A DNA stretch of 64,000 bases from contig NZ_BNBR01000005.1 of assembly GCF_014656055.1 (NCBI RefSeq), forward strand, positions 496,001-560,000. The letters are read 5' to 3'. Under the pieces are notes generated by a model. That model was given only the letters and a program-made list of their open reading frames with translations. It did not search any database and was not told the origin of the DNA. Position numbers and translations under genes: made by a program. Every line of letters begins with the position of its first letter. The stretch's first letter is position 1. Positions 8,494-16,239 of the stretch are shown here, piece after piece. Source of the stretch: Streptomyces griseosporeus (GTDB lineage Bacteria > Actinomycetota > Actinomycetes > Streptomycetales > Streptomycetaceae).

Positions 8494-9543
8494 ATGGGTG
8501 CGGGGGAGCGCGGCGGGGGCCGGTGGCCTGTACGGCAGCGGGCGGTGCGGGGGCGGACGGCGTCGCCGGTGCGGCCGGGGTCTGCGCGAGGACGCGGGCT
8601 TGTGCGGGCGTTGCCGGCGGCGGTCGTCGTCACCGCGATCGTGCTGCCCCTGTCCGCCGCGGCGCGGCCCGTCGTGCCCGCCCCGCCGCCGGCGCGGCTC
8701 GCACCGGCGACCGCGGCCACGCTCGCCGGGACGTACGCGGCCCACCGGGGCAACGCCGAGAAGGCGTCCCGGATGGCCGCGGCGCACGGCGACGACCGGA
8801 GGGCCGCCGCGGACCGTGCCCTCGCCGCGCCGGGCAGACAGCTGCTGGCGTTCGACGGGCGCGGGTCCGGGCGGGCCGTCGAGGTGCTCGGCGACCTGGC
8901 CCGCGCCGACCGGGTCGCCGTGCTCGTGCCGGGCTCGGACACCTCCCTGGACACCTACGGCCGGTTCCGCGCGACGGCCACGGCCCTGTACGACCGGCTG
9001 GTCCACGAGGCCCCGCCCGGCACCGGCGTCGCGGTCGTCGCCTGGCTCGGGTACGAGACTCCGGGCACGGTCGGCACGGCCGTCCTGACACCGGACCGGG
9101 CCGACGAGGCCGCGCCGGAACTGCGCGAGCTGATACGGCAGTTGCCGCTCATCACAGGACCGGGCAGCCACGTGGCGCTGCTGTGCCACTCCTACGGTTC
9201 CGTGGTGTGCGCCCGCGCCGCCTCCGGACCGGCCGTGGACGACATCGTCCTGATCGGCAGCCCCGGCACCGGCGCGAAGGACGTGACCGCGCTGCGCACG
9301 ACCGCGCGTGTGTGGGCGGCCCGGGGCGCGGACGACTGGATCGCCGACGTTCCGCACGCCCGTGCCGAACTGCTCGGCGTGACCGTCGGGTTCGGCACCG
9401 ACCCGGTGTCGCCGCAGTTCGGCGCCCGCGTCTTCGCGGCCGGCGACGGCGGCCACGGCGACTACTTCCGGCCGGGTTCGGTGTCCCTGGCGAACCTGGC
9501 CCGGATCGTGCTCGGTGAGCAGGCGGAGGTGTCCCGTGCGTGA
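8494..9543 (+). CDS. Exported alpha/beta hydrolase, DUF1023-type
   Basis: A 349-residue protein with an N-terminal positively charged stretch and a hydrophobic helix (LVRALPAAVVVTAIVLPLSA) that looks like a signal peptide or anchor. The catalytic domain matches the actinobacterial DUF1023 hydrolases: VAVLVPGSDTSL, VVAWLGYETP, and the nucleophile elbow LLCHSYGSVVC. A late GHGDYF carries the likely catalytic His. ATG 8494 has a GGGGAGA ribosome site; an ATG at 8464 in the same frame is the alternative. It opens a four-gene operon with acyltransferase, kinase and regulator, suggesting an envelope-related role. Substrate unknown. Confidence 0.75.
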   Translation: MGAGERGGGRWPVRQRAVRGRTASPVRPGSARGRGLVRALPAAVVVTAIVLPLSAAARPVVPAPPPARLAPATAATLAGTYAAHRGNAEKASRMAAAHGDDRRAAADRALAAPGRQLLAFDGRGSGRAVEVLGDLARADRVAVLVPGSDTSLDTYGRFRATATALYDRLVHEAPPGTGVAVVAWLGYETPGTVGTAVLTPDRADEAAPELRELIRQLPLITGPGSHVALLCHSYGSVVCARAASGPAVDDIVLIGSPGTGAKDVTALRTTARVWAARGADDWIADVPHARAELLGVTVGFGTDPVSPQFGARVFAAGDGGHGDYFRPGSVSLANLARIVLGEQAEVSRA

Positions 9544-10810
9544 CGGCATCCGGCACATGGCCGCCCGGATCGACTCCGCCACCCCGGCGGACCGGGACCG
9601 GGCCGTGGACGCGCTGCGGGCGTGCGCCATCCTCGGCGTGGTGCTCGGCCACTGGCTGGTGACCGCCCTGGTCTCCGAGGGCGGCACCCTGCGCACGGAC
9701 AGCCCCCTGCGCGCCCTGCCCTGGCTGGCCCCGGTCTCCTGGGTCTTCCAGACGCTCGCCGTGTTCTTCCTGGTCGGCGGGCACACCGCGACCGCCGGTC
9801 TGGCCTCGGCCCGGGCCCGCGGGGTGCCGTACCGGAGATGGCTGGCGGCCCGGCTGGCGCGGCTGTGGCGGCCGGCCGCGGCGATGCTCGCGCTGTGGAC
9901 GGTGGTGGCGGCGCTGCTGCTCGCGACGGGCGCGGAGTTCACGACCGTCCGCACACTGGTGAAGCTGGCGCTGTCCCCGCTGTGGTTCCTGCTGGTCTTC
10001 GCCGGGCTGACCGCGGCGACCCCGCTGCTGACCCGGCTCAGCCCGCTGTGGCCGCTCGCCGTCGTCCTCCACGTGGACCTGGTGCGCTTCGGCCTCGGTG
10101 GCCCGTCCTGGCTCGGCTGGGTGAACGTGGCGGCGGGCTGGCTGGTGCCCTACACCCTCGGCGCGGCCTGGACCCGGGGCGAGCTGGAGGGCCGCCGCGC
10201 CGGGTGGGCGCTGCTGGCCGGCGGGGCGGCGGCGACGGCGGCACTCGTCGCGGGGGCCGGGTATCCGGCGTCGATGGTCGGGGTGCCGGGCGCGGAGGTG
10301 TCCAACCTGAACCCGCCCACGCTGGCCGCGGTCGCCTTCGGCCTGGCCCAGTGCGGCGGCGCCCTGCTGCTGCGCGGGCCGCTGCGGCGGGCGATGCGGC
10401 GGCGGCCGGTGGCCTGGGCGGGGGTGGCCGTGGCCAACCTGTCGGCGATGACGGTGTTCCTGTGGCACCAGACGGCGCTGATGGCGGCGACGGCCGCCGC
10501 GCTGCCCGCCGGCCCGCTGCCCGGCCTGCACACCCGCCCCGACGACCTGCGCTGGGTCGCCGCCCGCCTCGTCTGGCTGCCGCTGTTCGCGCTGGGGCTC
10601 GTGGTGTGCCGGTCGGCGTTCCACGGCTTCGAGAGCCGACGGGGCCGTACGGAGCGGCGGGGGTCCACGGGCAGCGACTCCCGGGTGGTGCGGGCACGGC
10701 GGCCGGCGGGGGCGGCGGCGGGCGGCAGGCCGGAGCCGGCGGGCGACGGACCCGAACCGGTGGGCAAGGGGCCGGCGACGGCCGGTGAGGAGGTGGGGCG
10801 GCGTGCGTAG
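9536..10810 (+). CDS. Acyltransferase-3 family membrane protein
   Basis: A 424-residue polytopic membrane protein of the OafA/WecH-like acyltransferase-3 family, which transfers acyl groups to surface glycans or lipids. The family start DRAVDALRACAILGVVLGHWLV contains the conserved Arg and His. About ten hydrophobic segments follow, and the C-terminal 60 residues are polar and low-complexity. GTG 9536 is chosen because GGAGG lies 6 nt upstream and the frame overlaps the hydrolase stop by 8 nt. The same kind of overlap joins it to the kinase gene. The acceptor is unknown; coupling to an exported hydrolase hints at envelope modification. Confidence 0.8.
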   Translation: MRDGIRHMAARIDSATPADRDRAVDALRACAILGVVLGHWLVTALVSEGGTLRTDSPLRALPWLAPVSWVFQTLAVFFLVGGHTATAGLASARARGVPYRRWLAARLARLWRPAAAMLALWTVVAALLLATGAEFTTVRTLVKLALSPLWFLLVFAGLTAATPLLTRLSPLWPLAVVLHVDLVRFGLGGPSWLGWVNVAAGWLVPYTLGAAWTRGELEGRRAGWALLAGGAAATAALVAGAGYPASMVGVPGAEVSNLNPPTLAAVAFGLAQCGGALLLRGPLRRAMRRRPVAWAGVAVANLSAMTVFLWHQTALMAATAAALPAGPLPGLHTRPDDLRWVAARLVWLPLFALGLVVCRSAFHGFESRRGRTERRGSTGSDSRVVRARRPAGAAAGGRPEPAGDGPEPVGKGPATAGEEVGRRA

Positions 10811-12236
10811 GGTGGTGCCGATGAACGGGGTGGGGGAGCGGCTGGCCCGCGAAGCGCGGGTGCTGTGGGGCGAGCTGTGGGCGGCCGGGCGGGCGCCGTT
10901 GCCGCCGTCGGTGTGGCTGCGCTGGCTGCCGCACGGGCTGGTGTGCCTGGTGGCGTTCGGTGTCGTGATCGCCAACGGGGACCAGGTGGGGCAGGGCTAC
11001 CGGCAGGGCACGGAGTACGCGCTGCTGTGCTCGCTGGCGCTCGGCGCGGGCGTGGTGCTGGCGCTGTGGTGGCCGGTGCAGGGCTGGTGGCTGTCGACGG
11101 CGGTGAACGTGGTGACCGCGGTGGGCGCGCGGTCGCAGCTGATCTCGGGTCAGGCCGAGCCCGATTCGCCGTGGCCGTGGACCCCGCCGGGCATCGTGGC
11201 GGAGGCCATGGTGCTGCTGCTGCTGGCACTGCGGATGCCCACCCGGGTCTCCGTCAAGATCCTGGGGCTGACCGCGCTGGTGACGGCCGTCGTGCAGGGC
11301 TGGCTCGGCGGGTCGAACTACGCGCCCACCGGCACCTTCGCCGTCGCCCTGTTCGCCGGTGTCGTCCTGCTCGGCACCGCCCTGCGCGGCCGGCGCGAGG
11401 CCCGCCACCAGCTCGTCGAGCAGGCCGGCATCACCGCCGAGGAGCGGGCCAGGCGGGCGCTGCTGGAGGAGCGCAGCAGGATCGCCCGGGAGCTGCACGA
11501 CGTGGTCGCGCACCACATGTCGGTGATCTCCATCCAGGCGCAGGTCGCCCCGCACCTGGTGGAGAACCCGTCGCAGGAGCTGAAGGAGAACCTCGCCGGC
11601 ATCCGCAACAACGCGCTGGAAGCCCTCACGGAACTGCGCCGGGTGCTCGGCGTCCTGCGCTCCGAACACCCGGAGGACGCGTCCGGTGTGGCCGCCCCCG
11701 GCACCGGGCCCGCGCCGGACGCCCCGCAGCCGACGCTCGACCGGCTCGACGCCCTCCTGGACAACGCGCGCTCGGCGGGGCTCACCATCGCCACCGGCAT
11801 CCAGGGCGAACGGCGGCCGTATCCACAGGCCGTGGAGCTGTCGGCGTACCGGATCGTGCAGGAGGCGCTGAGCAACGCGATACGCCACGCGCCGGGCTCC
11901 GCCGTAAAGGTGGAGATCGCGCACCTTCCCGACGGACTGTTCCTCGGGGTGACCAACTCCCGCCCCACGCGGCCCGCGGCGCCGTCCCCGGGCGTGGGGC
12001 ACGGCCTGCTCGGCATGCGGGAGCGCGCCGCGATGCTCGGCGGCCATGTGACGGCGGTGCCCAGTCTGCACGGCGGGTTCATGGTCACGGCGTTCCTGCC
12101 ACGCGACGGCCGCCGCCGCGCACCGGCCACGCCACCGGCACCGGACACCCGCCTGCCCGCGGCAGACCTGATGTTCCCGACCTCCCCGACCTCCCCGACC
12201 TCCCCCGACTCCCCGACCGGAGAAGAGACCCCATGA
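10803..12236 (+). CDS. NarL/DesK-type sensor histidine kinase (paralogue of 30957-32330)
   Basis: About 477 residues from GTG 10803 (GAGGAGG 8 nt upstream; ATG 10821 is the alternative). Four to five hydrophobic helices fill roughly residues 40-195, then a HisKA_3 domain with the phosphorylated His near residue 232 in SRIARELHDVVAHHMS, and a C-terminal HATPase (LSAYRIVQEALSNAIRHA, GVGHGLLGMRERA). The tail has a Thr-Ser-Pro repeat encoded by 9-bp DNA units. It overlaps its regulator by ATGA. The kinase core and its order of genes are strikingly like the pair at 30957-32992, indicating tandem duplication. The signal sensed is unknown; a membrane or envelope cue is likely from topology. Confidence 0.88.
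   Translation: MRRVVPMNGVGERLAREARVLWGELWAAGRAPLPPSVWLRWLPHGLVCLVAFGVVIANGDQVGQGYRQGTEYALLCSLALGAGVVLALWWPVQGWWLSTAVNVVTAVGARSQLISGQAEPDSPWPWTPPGIVAEAMVLLLLALRMPTRVSVKILGLTALVTAVVQGWLGGSNYAPTGTFAVALFAGVVLLGTALRGRREARHQLVEQAGITAEERARRALLEERSRIARELHDVVAHHMSVISIQAQVAPHLVENPSQELKENLAGIRNNALEALTELRRVLGVLRSEHPEDASGVAAPGTGPAPDAPQPTLDRLDALLDNARSAGLTIATGIQGERRPYPQAVELSAYRIVQEALSNAIRHAPGSAVKVEIAHLPDGLFLGVTNSRPTRPAAPSPGVGHGLLGMRERAAMLGGHVTAVPSLHGGFMVTAFLPRDGRRRAPATPPAPDTRLPAADLMFPTSPTSPTSPDSPTGEETP
12178..12219 (+). repeat. 9-bp tandem repeat encoding Thr-Ser-Pro
   Basis: CCGACCTCC-like 9-bp units repeat about four times at the very end of the kinase gene, giving TSPTSPTSPDSP. It adds a flexible tail without disturbing the frame. 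Confidence 0.65.
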
Positions 12237-12907
12237 CCAGCGGCACCATCCGGGTACTGATCGCCGACGACCAGCAGATGGTCCGCCAGGGCTTCACCGT
12301 GCTGCTCAACACCCAGCCGGACATCGAGGTGATCGGGCAGGCGGTGGACGGCCTGGACGCCGTGGCGCGGGTCGCGGACCTCGCGCCGGACGTCGTCCTG
12401 ATGGACATCCGCATGCCGGAGCTGGGCGGCATCGAGGCGACCCGGCGCATCAAGGGCGCCACCCCCGAGATCAAGGTGCTGGTGCTGACGACCTTCGACC
12501 TCGACGAGTACGTGTACGACGCGCTGCGCGCCGGAGCGTCCGGCTTCCTGCTCAAGGACGCCTCTGCCGAGCAACTGGCCGACGCGGTACGAGTGGTGGC
12601 GGCCGGGGACGCGCTGCTCGCGCCCGGCGTCACACGGCGGCTGATCGCGGAGTTCGCCCGCCTGGACGGCACCCCGCGTCCCCCGCTGAAGGAGCGCGTC
12701 GGTGATCTGACCGAGCGGGAGACGGAGGTGCTCACGCTGATCGCGCAGGGCCTGTCCAACGCGGAGATCGCCCAGCGGCTGGTCGTCGCCGAGCAGACGG
12801 TGAAGACCCACGTCGGCCGCATCCTGGTCAAGCTGGGCCTGCGGGACCGGACCCAGGCGGCGGTGTTCGCGTACGAGTCGGGGCTGGTGAGACCGGCGGG
12901 ATACTGA
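12233..12907 (+). CDS. NarL/FixJ-family response regulator (paralogue of 32327-32992)
   Basis: A 224-residue DNA-binding regulator paired with the kinase at 10803. The receiver domain has the acidic pair in IADDQ, phospho-acceptor Asp58 in VLMDIRMPE and Lys108 in FLLKDAS. The C-terminal LuxR-type HTH starts LTERETEVLTLIAQGLSNAEIAQRL and ends in VKTHVGRILVKLGLRDRTQAAVFAYE. The protein is close to its paralogue at 32327 along nearly the whole length. It is the last gene of the 8494-12907 operon and ends beside a repeat tract and a strong hairpin. Confidence 0.92.
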   Translation: MTSGTIRVLIADDQQMVRQGFTVLLNTQPDIEVIGQAVDGLDAVARVADLAPDVVLMDIRMPELGGIEATRRIKGATPEIKVLVLTTFDLDEYVYDALRAGASGFLLKDASAEQLADAVRVVAAGDALLAPGVTRRLIAEFARLDGTPRPPLKERVGDLTERETEVLTLIAQGLSNAEIAQRLVVAEQTVKTHVGRILVKLGLRDRTQAAVFAYESGLVRPAGY

Positions 12908-12935
12908 GCGAGCCGGGCTGCGGCGGGCGGCCGGA

Positions 12936-13060
12936 CCAGCGCAGGGCAGGCCGGCGCAGGCCAGGCCAGGCCAGGCCAGGCCAGCGCAGGGCAGGCCGGC
13001 GCAGGCCAGGGCTGGTCAGGCCAGGGCGGGCCAGGCCAGGGTGGGGCAGGCCAAGGCAGC
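12936..13060 (+). repeat. CCAGG-rich repeat tract with a 30-bp direct repeat
   Basis: The tract is made of CCAGG/GCAGG pentamers. A 30-bp stretch starting CCAGCGCAGGGCAGG occurs at 12936-12965 and again at 12981-13010, exactly 45 bp later. It lies between the end of the first two-component operon and the terminator of the biosynthetic island, so it marks the left junction of the island. Confidence 0.75.
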
Positions 13061-13070
13061 CAGGGCAGGG

Positions 13071-13116
13071 CCGCGCCCGCCGGACGGGTTCCCCGAGGGG
13101 TGTCCGGCGGGCGCGG
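13071..13116. terminator. 15-bp perfect bidirectional terminator hairpin
   Basis: The 15-nt arm at 13071-13085 (CCGCGCCCGCCGGAC) is perfectly complementary to 13102-13116 around a 16-nt loop. It sits between two convergent transcription units: the response regulator ending at 12907 and the island operon ending at 13119. It can terminate both. Confidence 0.8.
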
Positions 13117-13118
13117 GG

Positions 13119-13505
13119 TCAGTGCTGCCGGGTGTCCGCGCCCTCCGCCACCACCACCGCCGTCGCGATGCCCGCGTCGTGGCTGAGGGAGACATGCCAG
13201 GTGGTGATGCCCAGGCGGGTGGCGTGGGCGCTGGCCGGGCCGTGGGTGTGGACGGCCGGGCGGCCCGAGGCGCACTGGGTGACCTCGATGTCCCGCCAGC
13301 CCACCCCGAGCGGGCCGCCGAGCGCCTTCAGGACCGCCTCCTTGGTGGCGAAGCGGGCCGCGAGGGAGGCGGGGGCCCGGTCCGTGCCGGCGGGGGAGCG
13401 GCGTTCGGCGGGGGTGAAGAGGCGGTCGGCCAGGGCCGGGGTGCGGCCCAGGCTGCGGGAGAGGCGGGCCACGTCGACCACGTCGGCGCCGACCCCGCGG
13501 ATCAC
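13119..13505 (-). CDS. acpS: Holo-[acyl-carrier-protein] synthase (AcpS type)
   Basis: A 128-residue phosphopantetheinyl transferase of the small trimeric AcpS class, attaching the CoA-derived 4'-phosphopantetheine arm to carrier-protein serines. GVGADVVDVARL places the magnesium ligand Asp at residue 8; RFATKEAVLKALG gives the second ligand Glu near residue 56; WHVSLSHD follows. GTG 13505 overlaps the adenylate kinase stop by GTGA. As the last gene of the minus-strand operon it most likely activates the ACP encoded at 23509. Streptomyces genomes also carry a housekeeping acpS, so this is probably a dedicated copy. Confidence 0.88.
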   Translation of the reverse strand: MIRGVGADVVDVARLSRSLGRTPALADRLFTPAERRSPAGTDRAPASLAARFATKEAVLKALGGPLGVGWRDIEVTQCASGRPAVHTHGPASAHATRLGITTWHVSLSHDAGIATAVVVAEGADTRQH

Positions 13506-14170
13506 CGCCTGCCCCCGACGCCCGCGAGGCCCAGGGTGTCCAGCACCCGGCGGGTCACCTCGTCCGCCGTGCCCTCGGCGTCGACCGTGCGCAGCAGGCC
13601 GGCGTCGGCGTAGAACCGGGCGACGGGCGCGGTCTGTTCGGCGTGGACCGCGAGCCGGTCCCGTACGGTGGCGGGCCGGTCGTCGCTGCGCTGGTACAGC
13701 TCGCCGCCGCACTGGTCGCACAGGCCGCGCACGATCGGCGGCGCGGTGCGCAGGTGGAAGATGTGGCCGCTGTCGCGCAGGCACACCTGCCGGCCGCCGA
13801 TCCGCCGGATCACCTCCTCCTCGTCCACGACGAGGTCGAGCGCCGCGGTCAGGGCCGTACCGGTCTCGGCGAGGATCGTCTCCAGTGCCTTCGCCTGGAC
13901 GGCGCTGCGCGGGTAGCCGTCGAGGACGTACCCGTCGGCGGCCCGGCCGGAGTGCAGGCGGCCGCGGACGATCGCCGTGATGAGGGCGTCCGGGACGAGG
14001 CGGCCGGAGTCGATGAAGTCCGCCGCGCGGCGGCCCAGGACCGTGCCGGCCGCCACCTGTTCGCGCAGCAGGTCACCCGTCGACAGATGCGGTACGCCGA
14101 AGCGTTCCGCCAGCCGTCCGGCCTGGGTGCCCTTGCCCGCGCCCGGCGGGCCCAGCAGGACGAGGCGCAT
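13502..14170 (-). CDS. Adenylate kinase, zinc-lid type, embedded in biosynthetic operon
   Basis: A 222-residue adenylate kinase (ATP + AMP to 2 ADP). The P-loop GPPGAGKGT spans residues 7-15, the NMP-binding DGYPRS lies near 84-89 and the lid carries a zinc site with Cys130, His136, Cys151 and Cys154. All catalytic parts look intact. The housekeeping adk of Streptomyces normally sits in the ribosomal-protein operon, so this is a second copy. It shares one base with the MFS stop (TGATG) and overlaps acpS by 4 nt. A likely role, by inference, is recycling AMP made by the adenylate-forming ligase at 16240 and the Sua5-like enzyme at 15519. Confidence 0.88.
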   Translation of the reverse strand: MRLVLLGPPGAGKGTQAGRLAERFGVPHLSTGDLLREQVAAGTVLGRRAADFIDSGRLVPDALITAIVRGRLHSGRAADGYVLDGYPRSAVQAKALETILAETGTALTAALDLVVDEEEVIRRIGGRQVCLRDSGHIFHLRTAPPIVRGLCDQCGGELYQRSDDRPATVRDRLAVHAEQTAPVARFYADAGLLRTVDAEGTADEVTRRVLDTLGLAGVGGRR

Positions 14171-15522
14171 CAGACGACCTCCTCCGCCGGCCGGGGCGCC
14201 CCGCGCCGCAGCGCCGTCACGATCAGCGCCGAGCAGATCAGCAGTCCGCCGGTCAGCCACAGGCCGGGCCGTACCGAACCCGTCCAGTCCTTCAGCCAGC
14301 CGGTGAAGTAGGGGGCCGCGAAGCCGCCGAGGCTGCCGATGGTGTTGACCAGCGCGATACCGGCCGCGGCGCCCTCCTTGCCGAGCATCGCCGTGGGCAG
14401 CGCCCAGAACACCGGGATCGCCGACAGCACACCGATCGCGCAGACGCTGATCACGACCATCGTGGCGAGCGGGCCGTGCATGTAGAGGGCGACGGGGACG
14501 GTCACGCCGGCCAGTACGGCGGGCAGTGCCACCGTCCAGGCCGCGCCCGGGGTGCGTTGCGCCCGCCGGCCCCACACCAGCATGGCCACCGCGCCCAGCG
14601 CGTACGGCACGGCGTTGATCAGGCCGCGCTCGACGATGGAGAACTCGCGGCCGTTGTCGCCCTGGAACCCGGCGATGATCGTCGGGAGGAAGAAGCTGAG
14701 CGCGTACAGGCCGTAGACGATGCCGAAGTAGGCGAAGCCGAGGGCGAAGGTGCGCGGGGTGAACCAGCCGGCGCCGCGTCGCTTGACCGACGGCTCCGGC
14801 TCGTCCTCCGCAACCCGGGCCAGCAGCCAGTCCCGTTCGGCCTCGGTCAGCCAGCGCGCCTCGCGCGGGCCGTCGGGCAGCGCCCGCCACACCACGACCG
14901 CCAGCAGCAGCGCCGGGACGCCCTCCAGCAGGAACATCGCCCGCCAGCCGGGCAGTCCGGCCAGCCCGTCGGCGTACTGGACGATCAGGCCGGACAGCGG
15001 GGCGCCCAGCGCGGTCGACAGGGGCAGCGCCACGAAGAAGACCGCCATCAGGCGGGTGCGGACGTTCTTCGGCAGCCACAGCGTCAGGTAGAAGACGATG
15101 CCGGGCAGGCAGCCCGCCTCCGCGACGCCGAGCAGCAGCCGGGCCGTCTGGAGCTGGCCCGCGCTCGTCACGAACGCGGTGAGCGTGGCCACCACGCCCC
15201 AGGAGACGAGGATGCGCACCAGCCAGGCGCGGGCGCCGAAGCGGCGCAGCGCCATGTTGCTGGGGACCTCCACCACCGAGTAGCCGAGGAAGAAGATCCC
15301 GGAGGCGAGGCCGAACGCGGACGACGACAGGTTCAGGGCCTCGTTCATGCCGTTCGGCGCGGCGAAGGCGATGTTGCTGCGGTCCAGGTAGCTGACCAGG
15401 TACAGCAGGCCGAGCAGGGGCAGCAGACGGCGGGCGACCTTGGCGTAGAGCCGGTCGGCGGCGATCGTCTGGCCCGCCCGGGCCGCCTCGGCGGCCCGGG
15501 TCGAGGTCAGGGGAGTGGTCAC
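14170..15522 (-). CDS. MFS transporter, anion:cation symporter-like
   Basis: A 450-residue membrane transporter with about 12 hydrophobic helices. The segment YLVSYLDRSNIAFA in TM1 and the later VAEAGCLPGIVFYLTLW are typical of the ACS (tartrate/phthalate-type) MFS family, which moves organic anions. GTG 15522 overlaps the preceding stop by GTGA, so the transporter is built into the biosynthetic operon. It may take up an acidic precursor or export an acidic product; members of this family are mostly importers. Direction cannot be decided here. Confidence 0.82.
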   Translation of the reverse strand: MTTPLTSTRAAEAARAGQTIAADRLYAKVARRLLPLLGLLYLVSYLDRSNIAFAAPNGMNEALNLSSSAFGLASGIFFLGYSVVEVPSNMALRRFGARAWLVRILVSWGVVATLTAFVTSAGQLQTARLLLGVAEAGCLPGIVFYLTLWLPKNVRTRLMAVFFVALPLSTALGAPLSGLIVQYADGLAGLPGWRAMFLLEGVPALLLAVVVWRALPDGPREARWLTEAERDWLLARVAEDEPEPSVKRRGAGWFTPRTFALGFAYFGIVYGLYALSFFLPTIIAGFQGDNGREFSIVERGLINAVPYALGAVAMLVWGRRAQRTPGAAWTVALPAVLAGVTVPVALYMHGPLATMVVISVCAIGVLSAIPVFWALPTAMLGKEGAAAGIALVNTIGSLGGFAAPYFTGWLKDWTGSVRPGLWLTGGLLICSALIVTALRRGAPRPAEEVV

Positions 15523-16196
15523 GAGGCGTCCTCCAGGAGGTGTGCCAGATCGCCCAGGGCGTCCTTGATCTGCGCGTGCGTGATGTCGCCCAGGCGCAGC
15601 ACCTTGAACGGCAGTTCGGCCGCGGTGACGATGGTGGAGGAGGCGGTGGTGCCCTGCTTCTCGCCGCGGATCACCATGTCCACGGAGGCGCCTATCTGCT
15701 GGACGGCCAGGTCCAGGTCGACCAGCACGCCGTCGGCCTGACCGGACAGGTTGGCCGAGGTCATCGCGACCGGGTGGCCGGTGAACTCGATCAGGCGCTG
15801 GATGGTCGGGTTGGACAGGCAGCCCAGGGCGACGGTCGGGCCGCCGCACACCAGGTGGTCCGGGATGCGGTGGTTGCGGGGCAGGACGATGTTGAACGGG
15901 CCGGGCCAGAAGGCGTCCGTCAGCCGGCGCACGGCCTCCCGCAGCTCGGCGGGGACCTCGGTGTACTCCTCCCACTCCTGCGGGTGCCGCACGAACAGGG
16001 TCAGCGGCGAGGTCGGCGGGCGGCGCTTGATGGCGAACGCCCGCTCCACGGCGGCCCGGTTCCACGGGTCCAGGGTCAGCGCCAGGTTGGTGTCCGAGGG
16101 CGCCACCACGACCCCGCCGGTGCGGACCAGGGTGCCCGCGGTGCGCAGGTTCTCGTCGGTGGGGGCGGCGACATTGGCGTACGTGTCGACAGTCAT
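15519..16196 (-). CDS. Sua5/YrdC-type L-threonylcarbamoyladenylate synthase paralogue
   Basis: A 225-residue protein of the YrdC/Sua5 family; the known members condense threonine, bicarbonate and ATP to threonylcarbamoyl-AMP for the t6A tRNA modification. Family signs are VVAPSDTNLALTLDP near the N-terminus, AIKRRPPTSPLTLFV, the FWPGPFNIVLP block and SANLSG followed by STIV. ATG 16196 has GGAAG upstream; an in-frame GTG at 16205 is possible. Streptomyces has a housekeeping copy elsewhere (near prfA), so its place between an adenylate-forming ligase and an adenylate kinase in a lipid-like operon points to a dedicated role. A carbamoyl-adenylate chemistry is inference. Confidence 0.8.
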   Translation of the reverse strand: MTVDTYANVAAPTDENLRTAGTLVRTGGVVVAPSDTNLALTLDPWNRAAVERAFAIKRRPPTSPLTLFVRHPQEWEEYTEVPAELREAVRRLTDAFWPGPFNIVLPRNHRIPDHLVCGGPTVALGCLSNPTIQRLIEFTGHPVAMTSANLSGQADGVLVDLDLAVQQIGASVDMVIRGEKQGTTASSTIVTAAELPFKVLRLGDITHAQIKDALGDLAHLLEDAS

Positions 16197-16239
16197 GTGT
16201 CTCACTTCCGGTGTTGTTCGAAGAAGGCTGTGGGGGGCG

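Noticed and set aside
8494..12907. Operon 8494-12907 as part of the biosynthetic island
   Set aside because: It is on the other strand, separated by a repeat tract and a bidirectional terminator, and its kinase/regulator pair is the duplicate of the one beyond the island.
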